A DNA stretch of 64,000 nucleotides. Origin: Betaproteobacteria bacterium (GTDB lineage: Bacteria; Pseudomonadota; Gammaproteobacteria; Burkholderiales; Casimicrobiaceae). A model generated the notes under the pieces. It searched no databases and was not told the DNA's origin. It saw only the letters and a program-made list of their open reading frames with translations. This document shows, one piece after another, positions 31,316 through 40,084 of this stretch (its first letter is position 1; each line of letters begins with the position of its first letter). The DNA is taken from positions 76,855-140,854 of the forward strand of contig JAPUER010000069.1 in NCBI GenBank assembly GCA_027492485.1. Direction: 5' to 3'. Both the position numbers and the translations under genes were made by a program.

Positions 31316-32764
31316 ATGAGTGCACGAGAACCGCTATTTGCCGCCGTGATACTGGCGCTTTCGGGCTGTCAAACACTGGAACACACCATTCGTCCGGATG
31401 CCGACAAGATTGCTGCGTTTCCGTTGACGCATCGGACGGAAGTCGAGCGACTGGACTTGGGGCAGCTGATCGTCGATCAGGCCAAACTACAGTGCCGACT
31501 GAGTGATCGCGATCTTGGTCGCCTGGAGGAGAATGCCAACCCATATTTTTCTGGTCGCCGCGTTGACGAGGCGTTGGGTTGCTTCAATGCTTACGCACAG
31601 CGCGACTCGCGGGCGGCGGTCATGCGCAACGCGATCCAGGAGCGCATCCTTGCTGCTTCGGTGCAGCGGTGCAGTGAATTCAAGGCGTTGTTACAGCGCA
31701 AGCAGGCCGACGCCAGCTTTTGGTCGGGGCTGGCGACGGCAGGATTCGCGGCGGCCGGCGCCATCACTAACAGCGTTGAGGGAGCGCGCACGTTGGCGGG
31801 ACTGTCCGGGCTCAGCAGCGCGTATGGTGCCGAGTACAACCAGGCGTACTTTTCGAATCTGGCGGCACACGTGATCGTTGCCGGGATCGATCTGCAGCGG
31901 CAAAAAATCTACGAACAGATCATGGTGGACGGTCAGTCCAAGCCGATCGACACCTACAGCCTGCAAGCGGCGATCAAAGATGCGTTCCGCTTTCATGGGG
32001 CATGCAGTATCACCACGGGGCTGGTTCAGGCGCAGGACGCGATTAAGACGGTCGAGAATCCTGGACTGGCAATCCTGCAGCGGGCGCTCGTGAAGAACCG
32101 CATGCTGCAAACGCTGGCCAAGGCCGACGCGAAGGATGTACCGGCGACCATCGATGCATGGAAGGAAGTGGTGCGCTCCGAGCCGTGGCTGGCCGGTACG
32201 CCGCTGGTGACTAGTGTTTCCGCCGCTGGCGCCGAGCCGACGCGTGCGATCGACTACAACGAACGGCTTAAGAAGGACGCGGTGGACCTGCCGACCGACT
32301 TTAAGCCGAAAATCGACAGCATCGTCAAGGCGCGCAAGGATGCGAAGCTGCTGACGGAGAGCACTGCTGCGCTGAACTTGGCGAACGACCGAGTCGTCGA
32401 GCTCGCCAAAAAGATGGTCAACGCGGCGGATGAATGCGTAGACCGGGCGGCCTTGCTGACGCAAGCCCTTATCACATGGCAGGCAAAGCTGCGCGCGACC
32501 ACCGATAACAATGCAAGGGCAAAACTCGAAATTGACGTTGCCGACGAGAACCAGAAGATTGACGCATTCAATGGCGCGTTAACCGCTCGTTGGGTCGATC
32601 TGGTGGCGTGCAAACGCAGAGTCGATGCGGCTGCAGACGATTTGCAAACAACGAGCAAGACGGACGAAGCAGCGATCAAGAAGGCGAACGATGCCATGAC
32701 CACCGCCGCTAGTGGGTGCGCGGCGGAGATCACGATTCCGTCCGAATGTGCAGCCTCGAAATAG
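31316..32764 (+). CDS. Hypothetical lipoprotein with helical body
   Basis: A 482-residue protein of unknown function. The N terminus MSAREPLFAAVILALSGC is a lipoprotein signal with lipobox LSGC (Cys18), so the protein should be membrane-anchored. The remainder is rich in Ala, Lys and Asp with long predicted helices, and the segment from about 340 to 460 looks coiled-coil-like. A Gly/Ala-rich hydrophobic patch (SGLATAGFAAAGAI, about 137-150) could insert in a membrane. No conserved domain was recognised. The gene ends 3 nt before homology to the degenerate amidotransferase copy begins, so it lies at the edge of a rearrangement. Confidence 0.7.
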   Translation: MSAREPLFAAVILALSGCQTLEHTIRPDADKIAAFPLTHRTEVERLDLGQLIVDQAKLQCRLSDRDLGRLEENANPYFSGRRVDEALGCFNAYAQRDSRAAVMRNAIQERILAASVQRCSEFKALLQRKQADASFWSGLATAGFAAAGAITNSVEGARTLAGLSGLSSAYGAEYNQAYFSNLAAHVIVAGIDLQRQKIYEQIMVDGQSKPIDTYSLQAAIKDAFRFHGACSITTGLVQAQDAIKTVENPGLAILQRALVKNRMLQTLAKADAKDVPATIDAWKEVVRSEPWLAGTPLVTSVSAAGAEPTRAIDYNERLKKDAVDLPTDFKPKIDSIVKARKDAKLLTESTAALNLANDRVVELAKKMVNAADECVDRAALLTQALITWQAKLRATTDNNARAKLEIDVADENQKIDAFNGALTARWVDLVACKRRVDAAADDLQTTSKTDEAAIKKANDAMTTAASGCAAEITIPSECAASK

Positions 32765-32766
32765 CC

Positions 32767-33275
32767 GCCGCGTCAGTTGCTGCGCCGCTCAGCCGCGCGT
32801 TGCCAGTTGCATGAAGCGCGTGTAGATGCAATCCGCCAGCGCTTGGCTTTGCGTCAGCCGCGCCGCCATCTGCGCGGCCATCACGCTGGCGGGCTGCACG
32901 TAGCGCTCGCCGGTGAGGCGGGCCAGTTCGCGTTGCGAGGCGCTCATCCAGAGCGCGTGTTTGGCGGCGTCGATTTCGATGTGGAATTGCATGGCGAGCA
33001 GGGTGTCGATGGCGAACGCCTGATTAGCGCGGGCATCGTTGCCGGCGATCCGTTCGGCGCCGGCGGGCACGGCGATGCGGCAACCGTTGCGCCGAGGGCT
33101 TTGGCGATCAGTTGGCCGCCGAGGCAATGGCCGATGACCGGCTTGCCGTCGGCACGCGCTTCGCGAATCAGCGCTTCGGCCTCGCGCAGCGAGGGTAGAT
33201 CGTTGTTGACGCTCATCACGCCGCCGAGGATGGCTAGACTGGCGTAGTCGCCCAGTGTGCTCGGAGCGGCGTCGC
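32767..33275 (-). pseudogene. Degenerate copy of the class I glutamine amidotransferase gene
   Basis: This segment is a near-identical copy of 40496-41129 within the intact amidotransferase gene. It has lost the first 35 codons or so, because the copy stops at the duplication junction. It also lacks a 121-bp internal block, equivalent to 40809-40929, whose ends share the 6-bp microhomology CGGCGA. The deletion is not a multiple of three and shifts the frame after GATVAAS, so no functional enzyme can result. The catalytic elbow GHCLGGQL survives in one frame. High identity outside the deletion indicates a recent event. Confidence 0.9.
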
Positions 33276-33280
33276 GCACT

Positions 33281-33462
33281 TGCAGCTATCGGCGCAACAA
33301 CGCGAAGTGGCGTTGATGATTGCGCTCGGCCAAACCAACGCGCAAATCGCCGAAAAACTCGGGGTGTCGGTCAACACGGCGGGCTATCACGTCAAGCAGG
33401 TGTTTGCGAAGCTCGACGTGCATGACCGCGGCGAGGTGGCGACGGTGCTGCGGCGGGCCTAG
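33281..33462 (+). pseudogene. Duplicated 3' fragment of the luxR gene
   Basis: Bases 33281-33458 match 28689-28866 with no mismatch over 178 bp and encode only the helix-turn-helix of the LuxR protein (about 59 residues, ending LRRA). The fragment has no promoter or ATG of its own. A TTG at 33280 is the only in-frame start. It abuts the degenerate amidotransferase copy through five filler bases (33276-33280), forming the junction of a tandem duplication. Translation of an isolated DNA-binding domain is possible but unlikely. Confidence 0.9.
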
Positions 33463-33535
33463 CCCGGGCCGTGAGCGACACGAGAATGCAGGCGACGGCC
33501 GAGCGGTCACGCGAGCCGATGCAGTTGGCATTTCG

Positions 33536-34207
33536 TCATGGCGCGGACGCCGTGAATGTCACCTGCCCGTTGTAGGTGCCCGCAGCGGGCACCACGGTAT
33601 TGGCGTAGCCGAACGTCCAGTTGGCGCTGCGGTTGGTCAGCTTGCTGCCCGCGCTGCTCTCGGCGATCGCCACGCCAGCGCTGGCGCCCGCGCCATACTC
33701 CGGGATCATCGGCGCCGGCAAGTTCGTCGAATCGCTGGATTTGATGGTGAATTGCGCGTAGGGCACGGTTTGTGCGCCGTTGCTCAACGCGCTGCTCGCT
33801 ACCGCAGAAATGCTCACGACTCCGGCGTTGCTCTTGACTTCCACCGGCAATCCGGCCGCACCATAGCCACCGTCGTAGGTGGCCGCAACCGAACTGCCGT
33901 CGCCGAACTTGCACGGTGCTGCCGTGCAGCCGGCGGTGAGCGGTGCCAGGTCGAAGGTTGCCGTGTTTACTGTGCTTCCTGGAGAGCCGACGCGCAACGA
34001 AACAAAACTGCCGAGCGTGACCGAGAAGCGCAGTTTTGCGCTCGCCGAGATCGGCGCGAACGGCGTTAACAGCCCGTTGGTCACGGTGGAGACGTCCGCG
34101 TGCGCGGTGGTCGACACGGACCACAGCATGCCGCTCGCCACGACGGTTGGCATCGCGGCGGCCAGGGCGCCGAGCTTCGCGCCTTTCGGCGGGCGATACG
34201 TCCTCAT
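33536..34207 (-). CDS. Pilin-like exported protein (distal gene of fibre operon)
   Basis: A 223-residue exported protein with a signal peptide ending near STTAHA. A beta-rich body follows, with the motif FVSLRVGSPGSTVNT and the terminal strand AAGTYNGQVTFTASAP. The same LRVG and Y-x-G-x-V-x-F/Y-T-A patterns occur in the two other pilin-like genes of the operon, so the three are paralogues. The ending resembles donor-strand-exchange pilins. Its extra length and distal position would suit a tip or adhesin subunit. The ATG overlaps the chaperone stop (ATGA, 34204-34207). Confidence 0.7.
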   Translation of the reverse strand: MRTYRPPKGAKLGALAAAMPTVVASGMLWSVSTTAHADVSTVTNGLLTPFAPISASAKLRFSVTLGSFVSLRVGSPGSTVNTATFDLAPLTAGCTAAPCKFGDGSSVAATYDGGYGAAGLPVEVKSNAGVVSISAVASSALSNGAQTVPYAQFTIKSSDSTNLPAPMIPEYGAGASAGVAIAESSAGSKLTNRSANWTFGYANTVVPAAGTYNGQVTFTASAP

Positions 34208-35157
34208 TGCCGGAACTCCGCAGAAATTTTGAAGCTGCCGCGATCCCAATCCAGCGTGCCTTTGCTGGCGAGCGGGTAAGCGGGGGCGGGTGGTGGAGTC
34301 TTCGCGTCGGCTTTGGGTGAGAGCGCAATCAGGCGTGTTTGCCCCGGCAGAATCGGCGTGCCATCGGGCACCAGCTCAAACTCGGTGCCCCGCGCGTCTT
34401 TGGCGTCCAGGCTGCCGTCCAGCCGACCGTGGGCATCGCCCGCGTTGTGCACGCGCACTGCGGGCACGCGCTTGCCGTTGATCTCGGCCATTTTCACTTC
34501 GCGCAGTTCGAGTTTGGGTTCGGCGCCGTTTACGTTGTAGTAAACGGCCACTGCAATGCGTCCGTTCACCGGCAACGCGAGGCTCGCACCCGTGCCGCTT
34601 TCGATCAGCGCTTTGTGGGCCGGGTTCACGCCCTCGATGGCCAGCATGAATCGGCACTGGCCGCGCGGCGCATCGGCCGGCGGGTCAATCTGGAAGCGGA
34701 ATGTCTTCTTGCTGCGGGCCGGCACCTGCACCACTTTGCGCTCCAGCGTTACCCATGGGCGGCAGCTTCGCGGCAGCAGTTCGTCGTGAAACCCGAGTTT
34801 TCCCTCCTCGGAGTAAGTCCAGTCCAGCGTGCGCACCGAGACCTCGGTGGCGCTGTTGCCAAGATTGTGAATGTCGAGCGACTGCCCCATGCGTTTGCTC
34901 GACATGCCCGAAAGCTCGAATCGTGCGGGCGAGGCTGCCACCTCAAAACCGGCCGCCGTCGCCCGGCTCGCCAACCACATACCGAACAGTGCTGCCAGCA
35001 CGACCGAGGCCCACTTCAGGCTCCGCAGACGTGTGTCGCGCGCGGCAGACTCCTGCCGCCTGGCCGGCGGCAGCAGCGACATCTCGCGCTTGAGCCGGTA
35101 CTCGCGCATCACGCGGTCGCGGCGGTGCTGATTGCTTTCAAAAAGATGGGTTGTCAT
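34204..35157 (-). CDS. PapD-like periplasmic pilus chaperone
   Basis: A 317-residue protein with an N-terminal basic cytoplasmic segment, one hydrophobic signal/anchor (about 47-66, VVLAALFGMWLASRATAA) and a PapD-type immunoglobulin-like domain. Features are ASPARFELSGMSSKRMGQSL, PARSKKTFRFQI and a second beta domain. Such chaperones cap pilin subunits by donor-strand complementation in the periplasm. The unusually long N terminus before the hydrophobic segment may anchor it in the inner membrane. The ATG at 35157 shares its A with the upstream stop (TGATG), and a GTG one codon earlier is the alternative. Confidence 0.75.
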   Translation of the reverse strand: MTTHLFESNQHRRDRVMREYRLKREMSLLPPARRQESAARDTRLRSLKWASVVLAALFGMWLASRATAAGFEVAASPARFELSGMSSKRMGQSLDIHNLGNSATEVSVRTLDWTYSEEGKLGFHDELLPRSCRPWVTLERKVVQVPARSKKTFRFQIDPPADAPRGQCRFMLAIEGVNPAHKALIESGTGASLALPVNGRIAVAVYYNVNGAEPKLELREVKMAEINGKRVPAVRVHNAGDAHGRLDGSLDAKDARGTEFELVPDGTPILPGQTRLIALSPKADAKTPPPAPAYPLASKGTLDWDRGSFKISAEFRQ

Positions 35158-35675
35158 CACTGCACCTCGATTTCAAAATAACTTTCAAAGCCGATGCGGC
35201 CGCGCAACTCGGCCAGTTCGGCGCGCATGGAAAGCTCCAGTTGTTCCTCGATCCGGCGATTCTTCACAACGCCCGACCACACTTGCACGCGCTCGCCGGG
35301 GCGTGCGCTGCCGGGGGCAAACAACGTGCGACCGCGCCACTCGACGCGCAGGCCGCCCGGGCTTTGCAGGTTGGCGATGAGCGGCGGAACGACGAAGTAG
35401 ATGCGCGCCGCTTTGCCCACGTAGGCAGCGGTATCGAGCCGGTAGGTGACCCAGCCAAAGCGGATGTCCGCCTGCGTCGGTGGTTCGTTGTCGAGCAGTG
35501 TGCGATTGAGCGTGACGCTCACCGGCTCGACGCGCTGGGAGGGGCTCGCGCCGTCGTCCAGACGGATGGGCGCAGCGCCCAGGGCGGACGCGGACGCAAC
35601 GCTGAGCGCGAGCGCGGTCAAGCACGCGCCTACAGCTCGCTGGCGCATCGCAGAAAATTCGATACGGCGATTCAT
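35157..35675 (-). CDS. Exported protein of unknown function in fibre operon
   Basis: A 172-residue protein with a signal peptide (MRQRAVGACLTALALSVASASALGAA, after a short leader). A beta-rich body follows, containing LRVEWRGRTLFAPGSARPGE and ending ELRGRIGFESYFEIEVQ. I recognise no family. Its place between a pilin-like gene and the chaperone, with overlaps on both sides (35672-35675 and TGATG at 35155-35159), ties it to fibre assembly, perhaps as a second chaperone or a minor subunit. Confidence 0.65.
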   Translation of the reverse strand: MNRRIEFSAMRQRAVGACLTALALSVASASALGAAPIRLDDGASPSQRVEPVSVTLNRTLLDNEPPTQADIRFGWVTYRLDTAAYVGKAARIYFVVPPLIANLQSPGGLRVEWRGRTLFAPGSARPGERVQVWSGVVKNRRIEEQLELSMRAELAELRGRIGFESYFEIEVQ

Positions 35676-36313
35676 GGCATGCTCGCAGTGAAGGTGACCA
35701 CGCCGCTGTAGGTGCCCGCCGGGTACACCGCGTCATTGGCGAATTTGAAGGTCAGGTTGTTTTGCATGCGCCTGCGCGACGGGAAGGACGCAAGCGTCTG
35801 CGCGGCGCCGTCGGAGAACGTGCCGGACTGCATGTCGAACACGCCACCGGCGGGCGCTGTCGCGTTGCCGGATACCCAGCTCACCTTGCTTAGCGGAATG
35901 ATCACGCTGCCGCAGGTGGCTGGCGTCGCGCAGGCCATGCCAGCCGTTGAATCGGCGGTGACGGTGACGGTGCGATCGGTGTTGACGAAGCCGAACGAAA
36001 ACGTCCACGCCTTCACTTCAATATCGGTGCTGGCCGTGGGCTGCGTGCTGCCGTCGCCCACCTTGTCGCCGGCGATGGTGCCGAAGTTCGCGGCGTCAAC
36101 GCTGCCCGCCACGTTGGTGCCAACGCGAATGAGAATCTGATGGCGCAGTTGATTCAGCGAAGCCGCGCCAATGTCGGTAAAAACCGCTCCGGCCTCCCGA
36201 GGGAAGAAGGCCAGAGCGGAGACGACTGCGCAAGCGCAGCCGAACGGCATGCGCCACCCGCGCGTTGCTGATGCGCCATGGGAGGCGCTGTGAGCGATGA
36301 TGAGGGGGCGCAT
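35672..36313 (-). CDS. Pilin-like exported protein (middle subunit)
   Basis: A 213-residue protein with a signal sequence (best hydrophobic core MPFGCACAVVSALAFFPREAGA, starting at an internal Met at 36250) and a beta-rich domain. It has one Cys pair (ACATPATCG) and the closing strand YPAGTYSGVVTFTASMP. It is a paralogue of the flanking pilin-like proteins. It starts 11 nt after the upstream pilin stop and overlaps the next gene by 4 nt. Confidence 0.7.
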   Translation of the reverse strand: MRPLIIAHSASHGASATRGWRMPFGCACAVVSALAFFPREAGAVFTDIGAASLNQLRHQILIRVGTNVAGSVDAANFGTIAGDKVGDGSTQPTASTDIEVKAWTFSFGFVNTDRTVTVTADSTAGMACATPATCGSVIIPLSKVSWVSGNATAPAGGVFDMQSGTFSDGAAQTLASFPSRRRMQNNLTFKFANDAVYPAGTYSGVVTFTASMP

Positions 36314-36324
36314 GGAGACGGCGC

Positions 36325-36963
36325 CTAAAGTGCGGTAGCGGTATACACCACTTCGCCTGTGTAGCTTCCAGCCGAATAGGTTGCCGCATTGGCGGCGGTG
36401 ATCGTGTACTCGTAGGTCGCCGTCGAAACCGGCGCGGTGCCTCCGCCAGGGAAGGTGACCGTCGTACTAGTGGAGCACGCCTGCAGTGTGGCGCCAGGGT
36501 GCCCGATTCCGCTGCCGATGTCCGCCGACGCGATATGCGTGCCAGTGATCGCATTCGTCCCCGGCGTATATGCGCAGTGCACGGTGCCAGTCGCGGTGCC
36601 CTGAATGTTTGTCCAGGCCCACAGCTTAAGCGTATTCCCAGCGGTTGTATTGTTGGCGTTGGCATCGTTACTTGCGCTCAAAGTGCTACTGCTAAATGCG
36701 TTGGCCGCGGTCGGCGCACTGCCATCCACCCCCCACGCGGTGAGTGCCGAGGCGCTCAACGAGTAGGTAATCGTGTTGCGGAGCGAAGCGTCACCGACAC
36801 GCAGTGCGATGACGCGGGGCACCTTGAGCTCAAACTTCGCACCTGCGGTCGCGGTCGGAGAGTTTGGCCCGGCCGCTGAGACACCGACTGAACTATCCGC
36901 CCATACCGAACCTACGAGGGTTGTCGTCGCGACTGCTGCGACGACTGTTGCTTTCAGTTTCAT
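36325..36963 (-). CDS. Pilin-like exported protein (probable major subunit)
   Basis: A 212-residue exported protein with a clear signal peptide (MKLKATVVAAVATTTLVGSVWA). The body is rich in Ala/Thr/Ser/Asn and includes KVPRVIALRVGDASLRNT, a Cys pair (VHCAY ... LQACST) and the final strand YSAGSYTGEVVYTATAL. It has the best ribosome-binding site of the operon (AAGGAAAGTGAA before ATG), a long leader and an upstream hairpin. All of this fits the most highly expressed subunit. Confidence 0.72.
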   Translation of the reverse strand: MKLKATVVAAVATTTLVGSVWADSSVGVSAAGPNSPTATAGAKFELKVPRVIALRVGDASLRNTITYSLSASALTAWGVDGSAPTAANAFSSSTLSASNDANANNTTAGNTLKLWAWTNIQGTATGTVHCAYTPGTNAITGTHIASADIGSGIGHPGATLQACSTSTTVTFPGGGTAPVSTATYEYTITAANAATYSAGSYTGEVVYTATAL

Positions 36964-37032
36964 TTCACTTTCCTTTTCACACATCAGGCGCCCGGTTGTG
37001 TGAATACGCAGCCCTTGCGCCTGTTTGCTAAT

Positions 37033-37070
37033 CGGGTGCTTTTGGCAGGACAATCCTGCCTGAGCACCCG
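37033..37070 (-). promoter_or_regulatory. Strong hairpin between outer-membrane protein and major pilin genes
   Basis: Arms CGGGTGCT/AGCACCCG and GGCAGGA/TCCTGCC stack into one long stem with a small internal loop and a 3-nt apex. It sits in the 250-bp gap between the outer-membrane gene stop and the pilin start. No T-run follows on the minus strand, so it is more likely an mRNA processing, stabilising or attenuation element than a full terminator. Confidence 0.65.
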
Positions 37071-37213
37071 GCCTGGTTGTGTGCTCTCCCTGCCGTACCG
37101 GCGGTCACCGCTTGCGCGGCGGTCGACGGCGTGGCCCGGTGACCTTCTTGCTTGCACGGCTCGGGGGTCATCGGGTTGCGGGCTTGGAAAGCACACAGGG
37201 TTGCGCTGCATGG

Positions 37214-40084
37214 TCATTCCCCCACCTTGACGACGGGAATCGACGCCGGCGCGGTGCCACGCAGCGGAACATAGACCTCCAGCCCGCGCTCGAGCGACGC
37301 GCCCCAGGGCAGCGGCACCGTGTCCAGGCGGAGGGTGATGCGGTGATTGCCGGTGGCGACAATCGGGAATTCAAAGCGGCCATCGCGGTCGGTGGTGACG
37401 CGGTAGCGGCCGTCGAGTTCGACCTCAACGCCGGGTGCGCCGCGTTCATCGGCTTGTTGCGCGCCGTCGCGGTTGGCATCGAAGTAAACGATGCCGCGAA
37501 TGCTGCCAGCGCCCGCGCTGCCGAGCGTGCGCAGGCCGATTGACTGGTACGGGGCGCCGCTGCTGCCTTCAAATCGCACGTAGAGCATGGCCCATTTGTC
37601 GTTGCTGCGCGTGATCAGCGGCGCCTGCCCGGTGAGCGGGTTGGTTTCGACGCGGGCCTCGTTGATGCTGCCCTGCAGGCCGACGCGCCAGCCACCGGCA
37701 AACACACGCTCGGCGTTGACGGTGCCGGAGAGGCCACGGCTGGTGCCCAGATTGCCGCTGCGTGAGGTGTAGCGCAAATTGCCGCCAACCCAGAAATCGG
37801 CGTCGGCCCAGTATTTCCATTGCACACCGGCGGTCGGATAGGTGGATCGCTGGTCGCTGCTGACGTCGCGTGCCCAGCCCAGGGTGGTGATCAACTCGGG
37901 GCGCATGGTTTCGTATTTGCCGGTGATCCAGTCGTGCTCCCAGGCCACTTCCTGCCCGGTGGCCGGAACGCCATTGGCGACGATGGTTTCGTTGCGTTTT
38001 GCATTGAAGGTGAAACGGCTGCGGCCGAGGTCACCCCAATCGCCCATGAGTCGCGTTTGGTAGAACAGGCTGGCGGCAACGCTGCGGGCGCCGCTACCGT
38101 TTGCTTGCGCGTCGCCATTGACAGCACCGTAGGTGTAGCGGGTGTCGGAGAAACTCAGGTAACCACCGGTGCTGGTCTGGCGATCGATGCGGTACTGAAA
38201 ATTGCCGTTGGCACCGATGCGCCGTTGCGCAATGCTGTCGGGCCGGTGCGTCGGGTTAGTCTCGTCGACATCGAGGCCCATGCCCCAGAACAGGCGTGAG
38301 CCGCGGTGATCGACCCGCCAGTACGCGCCCCGGTTGTCGCTTTGCATCGCGGCGTCGCCGAAGCGCAGGTTCGGCTGCGTCCAGTAGGCACCGGCTTCGT
38401 GGCGATAAGCCCCGAACCGCGCGCCGCCCTCGGCAAAGAAGCCGCTAGCGTGCCGCGACGCGCTGCCGGCGCTGCCCGACGCGGCCGAGCTTTGGCTGGC
38501 GAGCGCTGTCAGACGCGCACGGCGGCTATCGGGTTCGGTCAGATCGCCGCCGAAACCGATCGCGGCGGCCATGGCGTCGACGCTTATGCCGGCAGTGCCA
38601 GTCGCGGTGGATGCTGTAACGCCGCTGGCGTGTGAGAATTGGGCGCCTGCATAGACGCCACCGGCGAAGCGCTGGGTGTAGCCGAGCCATGCCAGCTCGC
38701 CGGCGCTGCGCTCAAAGCCGGGATAGGGGCCACCGGCGAGCGCGCCGCGCGCGCCGACGCCAGCGCGAAAGTCCATATCCTGCGAAAACCAGTGGGTGCT
38801 TAAACCACGCACCACGCTGGCGCTGGCCAGCGCGGCGCGGCTGCCGCGCGCCAGCGCGTCGGTGATTTCACTGGCGTGGTCGCCGAGCGTGGTGTCGGCA
38901 AAAAGCTGCGTTGTAATTGGGTAGCCGAGGTTGCGTAACGTTGCGCGCACGCTGTGGGCCGCGGTGCCGGCGGACAGCGGGCCAATGCTGGTGCCTCCGT
39001 CGCCCGTGCGGGCACGGGTATCGACTTGGGCGACCCATTCGCCGTGGCTGAGCGTTTCCTGCCGGTATTCGGCGCGCAGACCGAACTCGCTGGCGCGCCC
39101 TGCGCTGCCGCTGGCATGGCCAACACGCGCTTCGCCGAGCCACGTGCGCAGGCCCGTAGCGTCCTCGTTGACCGCTGCGTCGTCGCGCGCAACGAGTGCC
39201 GCGGCGGTGGCATCAAGCACGCGATCTTCGTAGGCCTTCGGCTTGTCGGCGAGCAATTTGCGCAGGCGTTCTTGCTCACTGGCAAAACGATCCAGTGTGG
39301 TGACTTGCGCGATCGCCGTGGTCTCGGGAGAGGTGGCAAATGTCGGCGCGACCTCAGGCGCCGCGCTTTGCGCGGCCGATTCGCCTGGGACGGCGATGGC
39401 TCCGCCGCGCTCAAGAGCAACCGACCGCATGGCGGTACTTTCGGTGACTGCGAGCCCGGCAGGCACAAAAATGCCATCGAGCAGGGCCTTGCGATCCAGC
39501 GGCGGCAGTGGCGTGCTGAGCAACGTAGCCAGCCACGGCGGTAACGTGATGCGGGTGCCGACAGGCAACAGTGCGCTTGGCGTGCGTTTGGCGCGGTCGA
39601 ATAGCGATGGATTGGTGCGCCGCAGATCGGTCAGGGCATCGTCCTGTGCGAACCGTTGCGACGGCAACCAGCGCTCCACGAGACTCTGCAGGCTGTCGCC
39701 GCGAAGGGTGGTGTAGGTGGCGACGTAGCGTGTGCTCGGTCCGGGGATGGCAGTCATGACGGCGTTTGCCGGCGCCCGCGGTACCGTCGCGATGACTTGG
39801 TCGGTGGCGACAACGCTCGACACGCCGGCCGGCAAATGCAGGACAAACCCTTCGCCGATCAACTCCGCGCGACCCTGCGGGAAACGCGATCGATTGAGCA
39901 GCAACACCTCGCGCAGTACGCGCAGGTAGCGCTCGCGGTCATTGGCAACAAGGCGATCCACGATACTGGTGACGCTTTCGCCACGCGCTACAACAACGCG
40001 ATCCTGTGCGGCGGAGCTGTCCGCAGCGCAGCAGGCAACGCTGGCGAAAGCCAGTTGCATAGCTTTTCGTGCGCGCGACGTCAC
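37214..40084 (-). CDS. Large outer-membrane protein with LysM-like N terminus and SdrD-B-like C terminus
   Basis: A protein of about 956 residues heading the fibre operon. A short signal (RARKAMQLAFASVACCAADSSAA) is followed by two LysM/FimV-like segments (VVVARGESVTSIVDRLV, then YVATYTTLRGDSLQSLVE). A long Gly/aromatic-rich region with alternating polarity follows (about 330-840), which reads as an outer-membrane beta-barrel. The C terminus is an SdrD-B-like beta domain (GIVYFDANRDGAQQADERGA). I find no PapC/FimD usher signature, although the operon would need an usher, so this protein may fill that role. The GTG at 40084 (GGAG at good spacing) is preferred over ATG 40060. Confidence 0.65.
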   Translation of the reverse strand: MTSRARKAMQLAFASVACCAADSSAAQDRVVVARGESVTSIVDRLVANDRERYLRVLREVLLLNRSRFPQGRAELIGEGFVLHLPAGVSSVVATDQVIATVPRAPANAVMTAIPGPSTRYVATYTTLRGDSLQSLVERWLPSQRFAQDDALTDLRRTNPSLFDRAKRTPSALLPVGTRITLPPWLATLLSTPLPPLDRKALLDGIFVPAGLAVTESTAMRSVALERGGAIAVPGESAAQSAAPEVAPTFATSPETTAIAQVTTLDRFASEQERLRKLLADKPKAYEDRVLDATAAALVARDDAAVNEDATGLRTWLGEARVGHASGSAGRASEFGLRAEYRQETLSHGEWVAQVDTRARTGDGGTSIGPLSAGTAAHSVRATLRNLGYPITTQLFADTTLGDHASEITDALARGSRAALASASVVRGLSTHWFSQDMDFRAGVGARGALAGGPYPGFERSAGELAWLGYTQRFAGGVYAGAQFSHASGVTASTATGTAGISVDAMAAAIGFGGDLTEPDSRRARLTALASQSSAASGSAGSASRHASGFFAEGGARFGAYRHEAGAYWTQPNLRFGDAAMQSDNRGAYWRVDHRGSRLFWGMGLDVDETNPTHRPDSIAQRRIGANGNFQYRIDRQTSTGGYLSFSDTRYTYGAVNGDAQANGSGARSVAASLFYQTRLMGDWGDLGRSRFTFNAKRNETIVANGVPATGQEVAWEHDWITGKYETMRPELITTLGWARDVSSDQRSTYPTAGVQWKYWADADFWVGGNLRYTSRSGNLGTSRGLSGTVNAERVFAGGWRVGLQGSINEARVETNPLTGQAPLITRSNDKWAMLYVRFEGSSGAPYQSIGLRTLGSAGAGSIRGIVYFDANRDGAQQADERGAPGVEVELDGRYRVTTDRDGRFEFPIVATGNHRITLRLDTVPLPWGASLERGLEVYVPLRGTAPASIPVVKVGE

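Noticed and set aside
28867..33280. Integrated element flanked by the 178-bp direct repeats as att sites
   Set aside because: No integrase or tRNA. The adjoining broken amidotransferase copy fits tandem duplication better.
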